Notes: generated from the sequence alone by a model not told the origin. Positions 21,975-32,713 are shown, numbered from the stretch's first letter. The stretch is DNA of 64,000 nt from Acanthococcus lagerstroemiae (GCA_031841125.1 CM063112.1:25508603-25572602); one strand, 5' to 3'. Numbers and translations: made by a program.

Positions 21975-22640
21975 TAGTAAGTAATTAGAGGCAATTGTAT
22001 GACTTTTGTATGACTTGTATGACCGGTAGACATCCTGTTTAGGCAGTTTACCGTGTTTTTACTCAACTGTTCGGTGTTTAGCAATCTTGGTGGCGATTTA
22101 CATGTGACAAGCAGTCGAGCACTAGAAGGCCCCACCATATCGCGTCCGACTAATCAGCGCGTAGGCAATCGCAAGCCCCGAGGCATTTTCATTATATATT
22201 CACTTGAGATTCCGATCATTAGCAATGTTGTAATCGATTTTAATCAAAAATCGATCATTGAAAAAAATTGTATCAATCGATCAATTGGGAAGAAAAATTG
22301 ACTTTTCGATCAAACGATCATCGATTTTTAAATTACAATTCAGCACAAATCTTTTTGTTGAAAATGACGAAATATAACGTACGAAGACTTATTACAATAA
22401 TTTTGGCCGCACTTCATCTCATAACAATGAATGAAAAGAGATCACACCGCACTCACAGTTTGAGTCTTTGAGTCAACTTTAATCAAAAATCGGTCATTAA
22501 ATAACAAAATTATCGATTTTAAACAATCGAAAGTTGATGATCGAATCAAAAAATCGACTGTTAAAGATCGATCAATCGGAAATGATCAATGATCGATTTG
22601 TGACCGAAATCATTAATTCACACTCCAGCAGCCAATGGAG
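21975..22640. repeat. ATCGAT-rich palindromic sequence
   Basis: Many overlapping atcgat, gatcgatc and tcaaaaatcgatcatt words on both strands between 22230 and 22610. The phrase ttaatcaaaaatcg.tcatt appears at 22239-22260 and 22479-22497. The sequence can fold on itself. No coding signal. Confidence 0.55.
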
Positions 22641-23070
22641 TTTAAACTTGCACTAGAGTGCGCTGCAAAATCACCTGTGCGGGTGAAAATGAATAAGTGA
22701 TCATGTGTACTTTCAAATAGAAACACAGCTCTATCTTCAGGAGGGCATAGAAACGAGTAAAAATTATTCTACCAGTAGAACTGATTATAATTCAATTTTT
22801 TTGTGATGATGCAGCTAAATTTAGGACAAATTTTCTTTGAAAATGAATTTCTAATCGAATTAATAATAGTTGAAGTTTGTTACACGCTTACGGCAAATCA
22901 TACGTGATCGCTTACACATATACAGGGCCGCCAACACTAGAAACTCTTAAGTTTAAATCCCAAAGCGGTACATCAGGAGGATAAATTGACAGTGGTGTAC
23001 ATTCGAGTTAAGACTTGAATGAACTGCGAGTGACTCACGTAGTATAAAAAAAAATGTATAATTTAAAAAT
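22641..23070. other. Unassigned non-coding sequence
   Basis: No gene or repeat recognised. It ends at the left terminal inverted repeat of the next element. Confidence 0.4.
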
Positions 23071-23652
23071 ATGTTGCAGTTTCTATAAAAAAAGGGTAAC
23101 TTTGTCGATCAATCGAAGTCTCAGAAAACGCGAAAAAATAAGAATACAATTTTTTGGTCGAAAAAATCAATTTTGAGATTTTGGTTGATTTCTATGGAAA
23201 AAACATCGCAATAACGAAGAGACAAAATTTACGCGCCTGAGAGAGAAGAGGGAGAGAGAGAAAGAGAATTACGAACGAGAATGAGAAATGAGTCTTCGTT
23301 CGCTTATTAGCGGTGTTAGTGTTTCGAATCTCACAAATAAATCCGATGTTCTGAATTGTTACCACGTAGAAGAGCGAAAAATTACCTTTCCAACGAGCCC
23401 TCGTCGAGGCTGGTAACGTGATTCTGCGGCGAGTTAGGGCCGCTTGACGGAGTGGGAGAAAAAGGTGTGGTTAACTTTCAATGAGTTTTTCTCAAAAACG
23501 TGTTTTCGCGCGTTCTCGCACTCATCTTTGACCGCTTGTATCTCCGGAACAAAAAACGCTACAAATTAGCTCGTTGGAATGGGCATTCATTTCTCTATTA
23601 CCTACTGTCCGTAACTCAAAATTCGTCCCCCTTTTTATAGAAACTACCACAT
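23071..23652. mobile_element. Non-coding TIR element
   Basis: Inverted ends of about 26 bp (23071-23096 and 23627-23652) share the core agtttctataaaaa with a few mismatches. The interior has no transposase. A GAGAGAG patch (23240-23270) and two CG-rich words sit inside. No clear target duplication was seen, so the superfamily is not assigned. The element could instead be a local inverted duplication. Confidence 0.5.
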
Positions 23653-23729
23653 ATTATATACCTGAAGAAAAAAAATAAAATAAAATAAAAAATAAATATA
23701 AAAAAAATATTATTTTTAAAAAGACAATC

Positions 23730-24775
23730 CCCGAGGGACACTACTTTACTCAAAAATGATCTCAATGCTCTACTGTCATGGTGTGACGACAACAACCTCC
23801 AACTGAATCTAATGAAAAGTGTTCAAATTACATACACCAGAAAGAAAAACCCACTAAGATTCAATTACTTCCTAAAAACTCGGAAACTCGAGGTAGCAAC
23901 CAAAATTAAGGACCTGGGAGTAAACTATCGACTCTGCTCTGACATTTGCGTCTCATGCTATCAATTCGAAATAGAGCAAAATCTATGCTCGGACTTATAT
24001 TCCGTTTTTCATACTCTCTCACGTTTTGAAACCATCTTAACTCTCAACGCGTTAGTACGTTCTCAGCTGGAAAATTTGCGTCACCTGTCTAGTACCCTCC
24101 TCAACAGTGCGTCAGTCGGTCTTGGGAGCAAGTGCAAATACGGTTTCTCCGCTTTCTGCATTTTAAAACGCTCCAATACTACCCCAGGATATGAAGTCTG
24201 GTTGGCCGAGTGGATAGCGCGTTGGTCTCGAAATCCGGAGCCCCCGAGTTCGATCCCCTGTAGCGACTCGCCAGATTTCGACCTAGGCCGGTTTTTCGGC
24301 CAGAAGTGATGAGGGCTAAGATAGTCCTAGCAGACTCCCCGACATCTCTGAGGTAATGCTCGAAAGGGCGAATTCCAGGACTCGGGTTGAGAGTAAATTA
24401 GAAAAGGAATTACCCCAGGATATGTTTTATAATTGAACTTCTTGCTAGGTTTGAACTTCAATCTTTAGCAACTCGCAAAGATATTGCTTCAATTCGATAC
24501 ATCCATGATCTTCAAACGCACAAAATATCTGACCCCAACCAGTGTCCAAAATCAATATTATCGTACCGCACTCCTCGCAACGTAAACATAAACTGTTCCA
24601 AATTCCTTTTTGCCACACCGAAATGTTAAAAAACTCGTCAATAATACGTGGTATGAGACTGGATAATGATCTGCTGGAGATGAATTCCACCGTCGACCTT
24701 CTAGATCCTGACTCCAGGTCCCGACTTCGGGGAATTTTCAAATTCATTCGCCGATCAACAGTTTGCTTAGACTAG
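23730..24775 (+). pseudogene. Jockey-like reverse transcriptase C-terminus, split by a SINE
   Basis: Plus-strand reading gives LKNDLNALLSWCDDNNLQLN followed by ITYTRKK, KLEVATKIKDLGV, then (in a shifted frame) TILTLNALVRSQLENLRHLS. This is the RT thumb and connection region of Jockey/CR1-like LINEs: helix with W, then LN-x-x-K, R-K, DLGV and a Y/L-x-x-LVRS-LE motif. After the SINE at 24194-24410 the reading continues with SLATRKDIASIRYIHDL and SYRTPRNVN, the usual C-terminal tail. Frameshifts make it inactive. The catalytic YADD box is not present, so the copy is 5'-truncated. Confidence 0.68.
24194..24410 (+). mobile_element. tRNA-derived SINE with 14 bp duplication
   Basis: 217 bp flanked by the perfect 14 bp direct repeat taccccaggatatg (24180-24193 and 24411-24424). 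Its head is tRNA-like: A box tggccgagtgg (24203-24213) and B box gagttcgatccc (24246-24257), with the intervening spacing of a class II (long variable arm) tRNA. The body after the B box is unrelated to tRNA and contains a short hairpin cggtttttcggcc. RNA polymerase III would transcribe it. Mobilisation by a LINE is inferred from the duplication. Confidence 0.92.
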
Positions 24776-24779
24776 ATCA

Positions 24780-25190
24780 CATGAAAGGGCAGGGAGAGAG
24801 CAGAGGGATCACCGCATGACATGACAGAATGTGTGAGTGTGAGGGATTGTGATTGTGTTGAAGGTGGGGGCGGGTGTTGAATGGAATGGGGCTGTGCCTG
24901 GGTCGAATAGGATGTTGGTATGTGCGGGCGTGTGTGTTGAGTCGATGTGGTGTCTGGATGCAAAATTTTTTCTATTGTAGTTCGTTGTACTGTACTTTTG
25001 TTTTCCCCCTGCCTGCAGCATTTGGCTTTCTCGGCTGTTGGTAGGGGGAGTACATATATTCATATTCATATTATTATTATTATTACAACTTACTATACAT
25101 CGTATTTTATGCACACAAATTTGCTAAGAAAATAAAATGTTCTTTGTACAGGTTTTTTATTTATTTATTTATTATTATTTTTTTAAAGGA
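24780..25190. other. Retroelement 3' region and microsatellites
   Basis: A GT-rich stretch (24825-24955), a tattattattattatta microsatellite (25067-25085), AATAAA at 25130, and a tttatttatttatttattatta run (25155-25182). The last run is, on the minus strand, an AAATA-type tail and probably marks the 3' end of the RTE copy that follows. Confidence 0.5.
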
Positions 25191-25498
25191 TACATGGTAC
25201 ACACCCATGGCGACTAGTAAATCCAGTGCAGGGGTCTGCTTCGACCAATGTAGAAGCTCAGATTTCTCAATATTTCTTCCAATGCGCAGTTGAATAGAAT
25301 CGGCAATAGGGGGTCGCCTTGCCTTTACTCCTTTTTTGATGTCAAAGTATATTCGCTTGCCGTGTCCGTCCTAGTCTTCATTTTTTAAATACATTTCGTG
25401 TATATATATTAGTTTGATAAATTTCAAGGGGGGGGGGTTCTCGATTTTTGAGTGAACTTTAAGAGAAATTCATGACTTATAGAATTAAAAGCCTTGTT

Positions 25499-25847
25499 CT
25501 AGTCAATTAGTCCTGTGGGTATGTCTTTTCCGTACTCGTTACATTTTCCTATTATCTGATTAACCATATTATGTATATGATCCACTGTTGAGAAGGATCT
25601 TCGGAAACCCGCCTGTTTTATTGGTTCCTGTGAGATTAGTATTTTTCTAACTCTGTTTTCTAATGCTTCTGAAAATATTTTGGAAATTATCAATTGGTTT
25701 GTAGTTTTCTACTTCATGTTTATCCCTTTTTTTAAAGAGTATTATTATGTCCGAAAATTTCCAGTCCTGTGGGACCTTTCCGGTTTCCAAAATTTTATTG
25801 AATAATCTTGTTAGTATTTTTACTAGTTCCCTTCCTCCCATCTTCAT
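25499..25847 (-). pseudogene. RTE reverse transcriptase fingers/palm pieces
   Basis: Two overlapping open frames (25647-25847 and 25499-25693) together cover RT motifs 0 to 2a: GRELVKILTRLFNKILETGK, DWKFSDIIILFKKRD and EVENYKPI in the first, then SKIFSEALENRVRKI and QAGFRRSFSTVDHI in the second. A single frameshift near 25680 separates them. It has the same domain order as the copies at 9841-10090 and 13933-15056. Confidence 0.78.
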
Positions 25848-25873
25848 GTGTTCGTTGGTTATGTTGTCGTGAC

Positions 25874-27707
25874 CAGGGACTTAGCGAAGTTTTTTCTGGA
25901 GAGGCAAATACTATCAAATTTTCAACTGACTCAAGTCAAAATTCCCAAGTATCAAAATTCGTTTGTAATGCCTAAAACAAAAACAAAAAAAAACAAAAAG
26001 AACTTTCGACTTGTTGCAATTTCCCAACTTTTGATCCATCTACCAAAATTTCCCAACTCCGGCGGAGGCTTGGGGGGTGGGGCTGCGCCCTCGCGTCCCT
26101 CCTTATTTTCGTCCCTGCCCTCTCCGCCGTGAATATAATTACGTTTTTAGTTATATCGCGGGAACAGAGGATCAGCGTCAGATTTAGACAACGAATTTGA
26201 ACTCAGACAGAAAAACCGAGTAGGAATAGGTGGTTACCTCAACTTTTTTGATTTTCGAAAATTTTGAAAATTTCTCCACACACATCAAGCTTTTATTTGC
26301 GAAAAAATTTTCGGAGTGGTTTCGGGCCGGGCCCCGGCGACAATTATTTAGATTTTCGAGACGAAATCAAATCCCTCGTGAACACTGATCAACACTCAAT
26401 TTTTGTCCCAGTCTAGCCACCCCCTCTGCACCCTATATACATTTTCGGTTGCGTCTCAGGAACGGTGAGTCAGCACCAGATTAAAATAACGAATTTGAAC
26501 TCAGGGAGATCAATTGAGTAGGAATAGGTGGATACCTCAATTTTTTTGATTTTTCGAACATTTTGAGAATTTTTTCATAATACTTATCAGGCATTCTTTT
26601 TTCTGGTCAAATTTTTCGGAGTGGTACAGGGGTGGAACCTGGTGAAAACTATTCAAATTTGCGATATAAATTCAAATCCGTCATCAGCATTAATCCACAC
26701 TTAATTTATGAGTCAGTCCAGCCCCCCACCCCACAGTGTAACTACATTTTTTGATGTATCACGGGAACGGGAGGATCGGCGCTAAACGAATTTGAACTCA
26801 TGGAGTAAAACTAAGTAGATGAAGGTGGTTACCTCAACTTTTTTGATTTTCGAAAATTTTGAAATATTCACCATTATTGTACATTACGCACCTTTTCCAA
26901 TGAAAAATTATTCGGAGTGATTCAGGGCTGAGACCTGGAGAAAATTATTCAAATTTTCAAGACGGATTCAAATCCATCGTCAAAATTGGTCCACATACAA
27001 TTTTTGACCCAGTCTACCCTCCCCCCCCCCCATCCGGCCTGTCCAACCTGAGTACAATTACATTTTTGGTCGTGTCTCGGAAATGGAGGATCAGCTTCAA
27101 ATTTGGACAACGAATTTCAACTCAGGGAGAAAAATTAAGTCGGAAAATTTTGAAATTTTTACCACATCGGGAACTTTTTTTGAAGTGGTTCTAGGGCGGA
27201 ACCTGGGGAAAATATTCAACTTACATTTTGTTCGCATCTCGGGAATGGAGGGCCAGCGCCAGATTTGGACAACGAATGAACTCGGGGAGAAAAATTCTGA
27301 GTAGCAATAAGTGGTTACCTCAACTTTCTTGATTCTCGAATATTTTGAATGTTTCTCCACTATACACCAGGCATTTTATTCGGCGCCAAAATTTTCGATG
27401 TGGTTCTGGGTCGGGGCCTGGAGAAAATTATTCATATTTTCGAGATGAATTCAAATCCATCGTCAAAACTGATCCACACACAATTTTTGATCCAGTCTAC
27501 CCCCTCCCTCCCAGGAAGGTAGCAGAGTTTTTTTTGGAGGAGCAGAAGTTGTCAAATTCTCAACTGACTCGAGTCAAAATTCCAAGTATCAGAATAAATA
27601 AATAAAAAAAAAACCTTATGATTTTTTTTTCAACTTTTGATCCACCAACTAAAATTTTTCAACTCCGGCAGGCTGCCCCTCCGTGCTCCCCTTTATTTTC
27701 GCCCCTG
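25874..27707. mobile_element. hAT-like non-autonomous element with internal tandem array
   Basis: 1,834 bp. Ends are CAGGGAC (25874) and GCCCCTG (27707), a short imperfect inverted pair typical of hAT elements, and they are flanked by 8 bp direct repeats differing at one base (gtcgtgac 25866-25873, gccgtgac 27708-27715). The host RTE frame resumes exactly across the site. About 200 bp at each end (25882-26125 and 27514-27707) are direct copies of each other, and between them lie four to five copies of a ~300 bp unit. No transposase is encoded, so movement would depend on an enzyme supplied in trans. Confidence 0.75.
26145..27500. repeat. Tandem array, unit about 300 bp
   Basis: Unit landmarks are a cg.gggaac.g.aggatcagc motif at 26157, 26455, 26760, 27074 and 27233. 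Each is followed by acgaatttgaactca.ggag, ggtggttacctcaacttttttgatttt, a ttcggagtggtt block and a cacaatttttgacccagtcta block. Spacing is about 300, 305, 315 and 159 bp, the last being a partial unit. Units are clearly diverged, so the array is not freshly amplified. Confidence 0.85.
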
Positions 27708-28060
27708 GCCGTGACCGGGACTCTTATTCGATTTTAATTTATTTACTTATGCTTTGGTTTCGCTTTCCAAGAAGGAGGGTTCATTTTCCTCCTGTTTGTC
27801 CAACAGATTTTCAATGTCAATATTTATTGCTGTCATTATATAATTCTGCGTAGTATTTTGTTATTATTTGGCTTAGACCATTTCGGTCGTAGACCTTGCC
27901 ACCTTCACTGTTTACAAAGTAGGTGGTCTATTGTGTACCTGGGTTTAGTTGCCCTCTCATTTTCCTGAAGTTCTTATTGCTTTCTAAAATTTTCCTTAGT
28001 ATTTCGTTTTCAATTCTACCGTTTTTTTTTGTCTAATTTTGTTCCGAATCAGTCTGGAGA

Positions 28061-29600
28061 CCACGTTCAACTCTATTTTTTCTATTTTTGTTTTTCCTTT
28101 GATTCTTAATAAAACACTTCTTTTAACTCTTCAACTCTTCATCTCTTCTTTTAATTCAGTTATTTTGTATCGGTATTACCTGTATTGATTTTGGTTCTCC
28201 TGACTCTGATATGGCTGCGTATTTAAGAAGCACGGTACTGTTGAAATGGAATAAATTGGAAAAGGCTTTATTGAATCGCCCGAGACACTATGGAGAATTT
28301 TCTTGGCTAAATGAAATATTTTAAACTTCGCAGTCATAATAAAGGACATACACCAAAAAATCAGTGAAAAAACATACAGTTCTCACAATTTAATAAGGGA
28401 GATAAGATTCCAGCCCCCAGAAAATCTTCTCAGACATGAAGTACGAAAGCTGCGGAGATACAAATACTTATTAAATGAGGGCGAATAAGTATATTTTGTG
28501 GAGTTTTCTCCCTCTAAAAAAGTTATGTAAAATCCTATCAATTTCTTCGGAAAATTTCGCATGGAAACTTGAAATATTTGAAAAAGAGGGTGAAAAATAA
28601 ATGATCCTGAAGACCAGGCTTGTCTACTCAAGTCGTCCTCTGTCAATCTAGAAACAATTTTAGAGTTATCCAGTGAGGAGCTTATTCCTCTATTATTTCA
28701 AGAAGAAACCCAAAACTTCCCCCTCCCAATTTTCCCATTTTTTTCTAATGAACAAAATGGAAATGGAAAAGAATGCTTTTATTATTTTGAATGAAAAATA
28801 TAGTGTTTCGTATTGAATAACTTCTGCCAATGTTAGTGTCATCAACGAGCTCGACTGGCAATTGAAAAAGTTCTAATTTACTTTCGAAATATTGTTTGAC
28901 CGGGAAAAAGTATACCTGTGTTGTACTGTAAACTATTAATTTTTGATTTATTTTATTCACAAGAAAAAAGTGACGATATTCTGTTTAAAATTACATCAAA
29001 TTCCAGCATGAAAATTCGAATTTTGGATACCTGCATACCTAACATTAAAAATTTTTCAAGTTTGTGTGACGTTCCAGTTCTTCTTTGTTGGTAGGAAGAT
29101 TTACTGATAAGGTGTCAATTCTAATTTTTTTCTGTTTTCAAAGAGAAAAAAAAAGTTTCTTGATTACTTTAAAAGCCATCCGAGAAGGAACTATTGATTC
29201 ACCGGAGAATTTGAGGCCGGATTTGGAACCAGCGGGCTAAAATCCGTAAAGATGCAATAAAACCATTGAATCACATAATATGGTTTTGCCCAAATTTGTT
29301 ACTTAGTATCATACTATAATATTGACCCGAATACCTTCTTGCGCCATCAGTAGAAATGTTACAGCTTCTGATATCGACGAATGACCTTTGCCATTCAATA
29401 TGATTGTGTCAATTCAGGAAACCGACTAATTACATTCCACGCATGTTGTGACAAACAATACAATTCAATCAAACTCACCTGAAACACAAGAAATTCGAGA
29501 AAAATTAACATTATTTCGAAAAACAAGTTGATTACGGTTAAAGGAATCTCAGAGAGAATTGTGGTCAAACAGCGAGTAGGAAGGGACATAGGGGGGGGGG
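28061..29600. other. Unassigned non-coding sequence
   Basis: About 1.5 kb with no family recognised. The 87-codon (28383-28646) and 71-codon (28745-28960) minus-strand ORFs have no motif. A run of 13 G at 29591-29603 borders the next retroelement fragment. Confidence 0.4.
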
Positions 29601-29607
29601 GGGGTCC

Positions 29608-29985
29608 TGAAGGATACGTACGAAAAAGCAACTGCATATGTGCATTTGGACAGAGTATTATGGGAGACTTTTGGCATTAAAAAAGGGGCAAAACAGGGGA
29701 ACCCAGTCTTCCAGAATCTGTTTAATGCAGTACTGGAGGAGATTTTTAGGAAACTAAATTGGGAAACTAAGGGGGGGGGGGTAAAAATTGATAGTCAGTG
29801 GCTGAACAATTTGTGTTTTGCCGACGATATAGTGCTGTTGAGTAACGATCTGGAAGAGCTCAGGGTCATGAAGGAGGAGCTCAGCAGAGCAGCAGAGAAA
29901 TTGGAACTGACAAAGAACACTATTAAAACCAAAATAATGTCTAATATAAAGGGGATGGAATCAAGGTCAGGGGTGAACAAATTTA
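29608..29985 (+). pseudogene. RTE-like RT fragment (catalytic region)
   Basis: Open from about 29611: AYVHLDRVLWETFGIKKGAK, QGNPVFQNLFNAVLEEIFRK, LNNLCFADDIVLLSNDLEEL. This is the RT motif-B to motif-C region with catalytic FADD (about 29818-29829). A run of ten G (29771-29780) inserts extra glycines before FADD. The fragment stops near 29980, where the frame passes directly into a different retroelement. Confidence 0.82.
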
Positions 29986-30225
29986 CACAAGTTCAGATAC
30001 CATTGCGGAATTATTTGTAATATATTTTTCCAGTGTTTTTAACGATAAAAATGTGACTCAGAACCAAACTCAGAGTGCTAATGGGGGGGGGGGGATTACT
30101 GAAGACGGCGGCTTTATATCGGCGGGTGTGATCACTATCGAGGATACAAAACGTGCCCTGCATGATTTTAAACCTAAATCATCGTGTGGCCCTGATTCCA
30201 TCCCACTGCAGCGCTTTGGAGGCTA
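29986..30225 (+). pseudogene. Jockey-like element, start of RT domain
   Basis: Reads TIAELFVIYFSSVFNDKNVT, then a G-run (30085-30094), then VITIEDTKRALHDFKPKSSC and GPDSIP. The F-x-x-VF segment, the I-x-x-x-K-x-L-x-x-x-K-P-K-S spacing and the GPD-I-P motif are the entry into the RT domain of Jockey/CR1-type LINEs. The reading stops at 30222 where a Gypsy fragment begins and resumes at about 32310. Confidence 0.72.
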
Positions 30226-32309
30226 CAATGCGAGCGAGTTATCACCATTAAAAAAAAAATAAAGAAGTTCTCTGTTGGCGTGTTCAGAAGTACGAGTATA
30301 TTTACACTGAATTTTGAAAAAAAGCGAGCGGAGAAAATACTTAGTGAGAGCGAGAGTATGAGATGACTTCAAAAAGACGATTCCTGAAGAAGACTGTTGA
30401 AAGACGATTGATTCACGAACATCGAGTCACTGCCTAGCTGGACAATTAGGTTTGAAAAATACGAGGGTGGAAGAATAGCGTGAGGAAAAGAAAGGAAAAA
30501 GGAAAAGATTTTTGGAAAAGAAAGAAAGAAGCAATTCGGTGTAGAGATGAAAAGGCACAGGTATTCGTTACATGCGGTGCAGCATCATATTCTGACGAAA
30601 GGACCGCCCATTTCTTTTCGACCCCGTCGCCTTCCTCCAGATCGTCGTGATATTTGCGAGGAAAGAATTCGAGTTGCTTCTTTCGCTTGGTATTTGTCGA
30701 CCATCTTCAAGCCCCTGGGCGAGCCCTCTACACATGGTGCCTAAGCCAGATGGGTCTTGGAGACCATGTGGGGACTACCGCGCTCTGAATGCGGTCACAA
30801 TTCCAGACGCTTACCCCATTCCGCACATCCACGACTTCGCCAATTCCTTGGCCGGAACATGTGTATATTCTCGGATCGACCTGGTCCGAGCATTTAACCA
30901 AATTCCGGTAGCCGAGGAAGACATTCCCAAGACGGCCATTATAACTCCATTCGGATTGTTCGAATTTACTCGTGTCCCATTCGGTTTGCGCAATGCCGGG
31001 CAAACATTTCAACGATTTATCGACGACGTTCTTCGCGGTCTTCCATTTGCGTACGCATACTTGGACGACATCTTGGTGGCTAGCTCCTCAGCTGAAGAAC
31101 ACCAGTCTCATCTTCGTCTAATATGCGAACGCCTCTCTCATCACGGCGTCACAATCAACGCCTCCAAATCTATTTTCGGCCAAACATCTCTCTCCTTCGT
31201 CGGCCATGAAATATCAGCCTCCGGCGTCCGTCCCTTGCCCGACCGGGTAGCCTCTCTGACCTCCTATCCGTTACCGGCTGATATTTCCGAATTACGTCGC
31301 TTCATTGGCAGTCTCAATTTTTATCATAGGTTTTTACCGCATGCCGCTAAACTGCAAGCCCCTTTGACCGATTTACTTCGCGGCTCAAAGAAGAACGACC
31401 ACATCAAAATCGAGTGGAACGATTCCCTTCGCGGGTCGTTTGAAGCTTGTAAAACCGCCCTCGCCGAGGCCACGTGCCTAACGTTTCCAAATTCGAAGTT
31501 TCCATTGCAGCTCTTTACTGATGCTTCTGCCACTGCTATCGGGGCAACCTTGCTTCAGGTTCGGCCCGATGGAGTGAAGGAGCCTCTCGGGTTCTACTCC
31601 TCAAAACTTTCGCCCATCCAGGTAAATTACTCAACTTATGATCGCGAACTGTTAGCCATTTATTCGTCCATCAAATACTTCCGTTTTCTGCTCGAAAGTC
31701 GTCCATTCACAATTTTCTGTGACCAGAAGCCTTTGAGCTACGCCTTTTCTCAAAACCTCGACAAAGCTTCCCTGCGACAGTTTCGCTATCTCGATTTTAT
31801 TGGCCAATTTTCGACTGATATTCGCCATTTACCCGGTGAGAAAAATGCCGCTGCCGATGCGTTCTCGCGCATCAGCGCCATTAGCAATTTTACTCTCATA
31901 TCCAGTCACGATCTCGCCGACTCTCAAATTTCAGACCCAGAACTGCAAAAACTTCTCGAGAATCCGAATTGCGCATTAAAGCTCCAAAAAGTCACTGTCG
32001 ATGACACTCAGCTTTATTGTGACACCTCAAAGACTGGTTATGTACGTCCCTATGTTCCTCTTCCGCTTCGTCGACAGGTTTTCTTACATTACCATGGCCT
32101 CGCACATCCTGGCGTAAAGCGTTCCAATCATACCATCGCCCCCCTGTCAAGCTTTGATTCGACTGAGGAACGTTTTCAGCACGTACACATCGATATTATT
32201 GGTTCTCTCCCGATCAGCGATGGCTATGAATACTGCTTGACAATGATCGACCGTGCTACACGTTGGCCGGAAGTAGTTCCACTTCGCAACATAACTGCCC
32301 AACCACCAT
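30226..32309 (+). mobile_element. Ty3/Gypsy pol fragment inside a Jockey-like element
   Basis: A 2.1 kb piece of Gypsy pol without LTRs. The non-coding lead (30226-30545) is followed by the RT N-terminus in one frame (30547-30645: [20 protein letters not shown]) and then the long frame described below. It has no LTR, gag or C-terminal integrase, so it entered as a fragment or has lost both ends. On both sides the Jockey-like RT reads continuously (GPDSIP before, [10 protein letters not shown] after), which shows that the Gypsy piece is the later arrival. Only a weak cca repeat is visible at the junctions. Confidence 0.75.
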
Positions 32310-32713
32310 ATATATTTCGAGCTTGCTCACAGTTTTTACTTACTTCCCTAACTTATGTCCGCAATACTGTTCTTGAGACAGGTATTTATCTAACAATATG
32401 GAAAATATCTAATGTTATTCCACTTTACATGTCAGGCAAAATAAATGAAGTGAAAAATTATCATCCCATCTCTCTAATTCCACTCGCGGCCAAAATTTTT
32501 GAAACTGTCTTGCGCAAATATCTATACAATCAATCCAAAAGTATTTTATCTCCCTGTCAACATGGCTTTCGAAAGGGATACTCAGTGCAGACAAATCTAA
32601 TGAACTTCACATATGACATCAATAGAACCCTCTCTAAAGGTGGACAAAAGGATACCATTTACACCGATTTTTCAACGGCTTTTAACACTGTTAAACACAA
32701 AATCTTACTCTGA
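30647..32713 (+). pseudogene. Chimeric ORF: Gypsy RT-RNase H-integrase joined to Jockey RT
   Basis: 688 open codons, the longest in the window. Residues 1-220 are Gypsy [15 protein letters not shown] (21-33), RIDLVRAF with catalytic Asp78, TPFGLFEF (100-107), [13 protein letters not shown] (112-124) and YLDDILV (138-144). Residues 280-410 are RNase H: LFTDAS with Asp292, YDRELLAIY (331-339), FCDQKPLS and NAAADAFSR. Residues 478-550 are the start of integrase: [13 protein letters not shown], then [10 protein letters not shown] with Asp516 and IDRATRWPE. The Cys-Cys half of the zinc finger and roughly 40 residues are missing between them. Residues from about 553 are Jockey [37 protein letters not shown] and YTDFSTAF. 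The join is in frame by chance. The frame needs an upstream shift near 30645 for the RT N-terminus. Confidence 0.9.

Larger units (their letters stand above)
25150..28060 (-). mobile_element. RTE-like element, minus strand, split by a hAT-like insert
   Basis: On the minus strand, coding from 28060 downward reads NSEGGKVYDRNGLSQIITKY then a stretch ending NKLKSNKSPG (27740-27716). After removal of 25874-27707 it continues with HDNITNEHMKMGGRELVKI. Then come LETGKVPQDWKFSDIIILF, RDKHEVENYKP, ISKIFSEALENRVRKIL, IKQAGFRRSFSTVDHIHN and finally a garbled IRLRIGRNIE near 25270. The RT catalytic box is missing, so there is also an internal deletion before the AT-rich tail at 25150-25190. Stops and frameshifts are frequent. 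Confidence 0.8.

Noticed and set aside
24194..24270. A functional tRNA gene
   Set aside because: The tRNA-like head is followed by a 140 bp unrelated tail and the whole is flanked by a 14 bp target duplication, so it is a SINE.
25882..27707. The ~200 bp direct terminal segments as LTRs
   Set aside because: They lack TG...CA ends, there is no primer-binding site or gag/pol, and the outer CAGGG ends with an 8 bp duplication fit a hAT-like element better.
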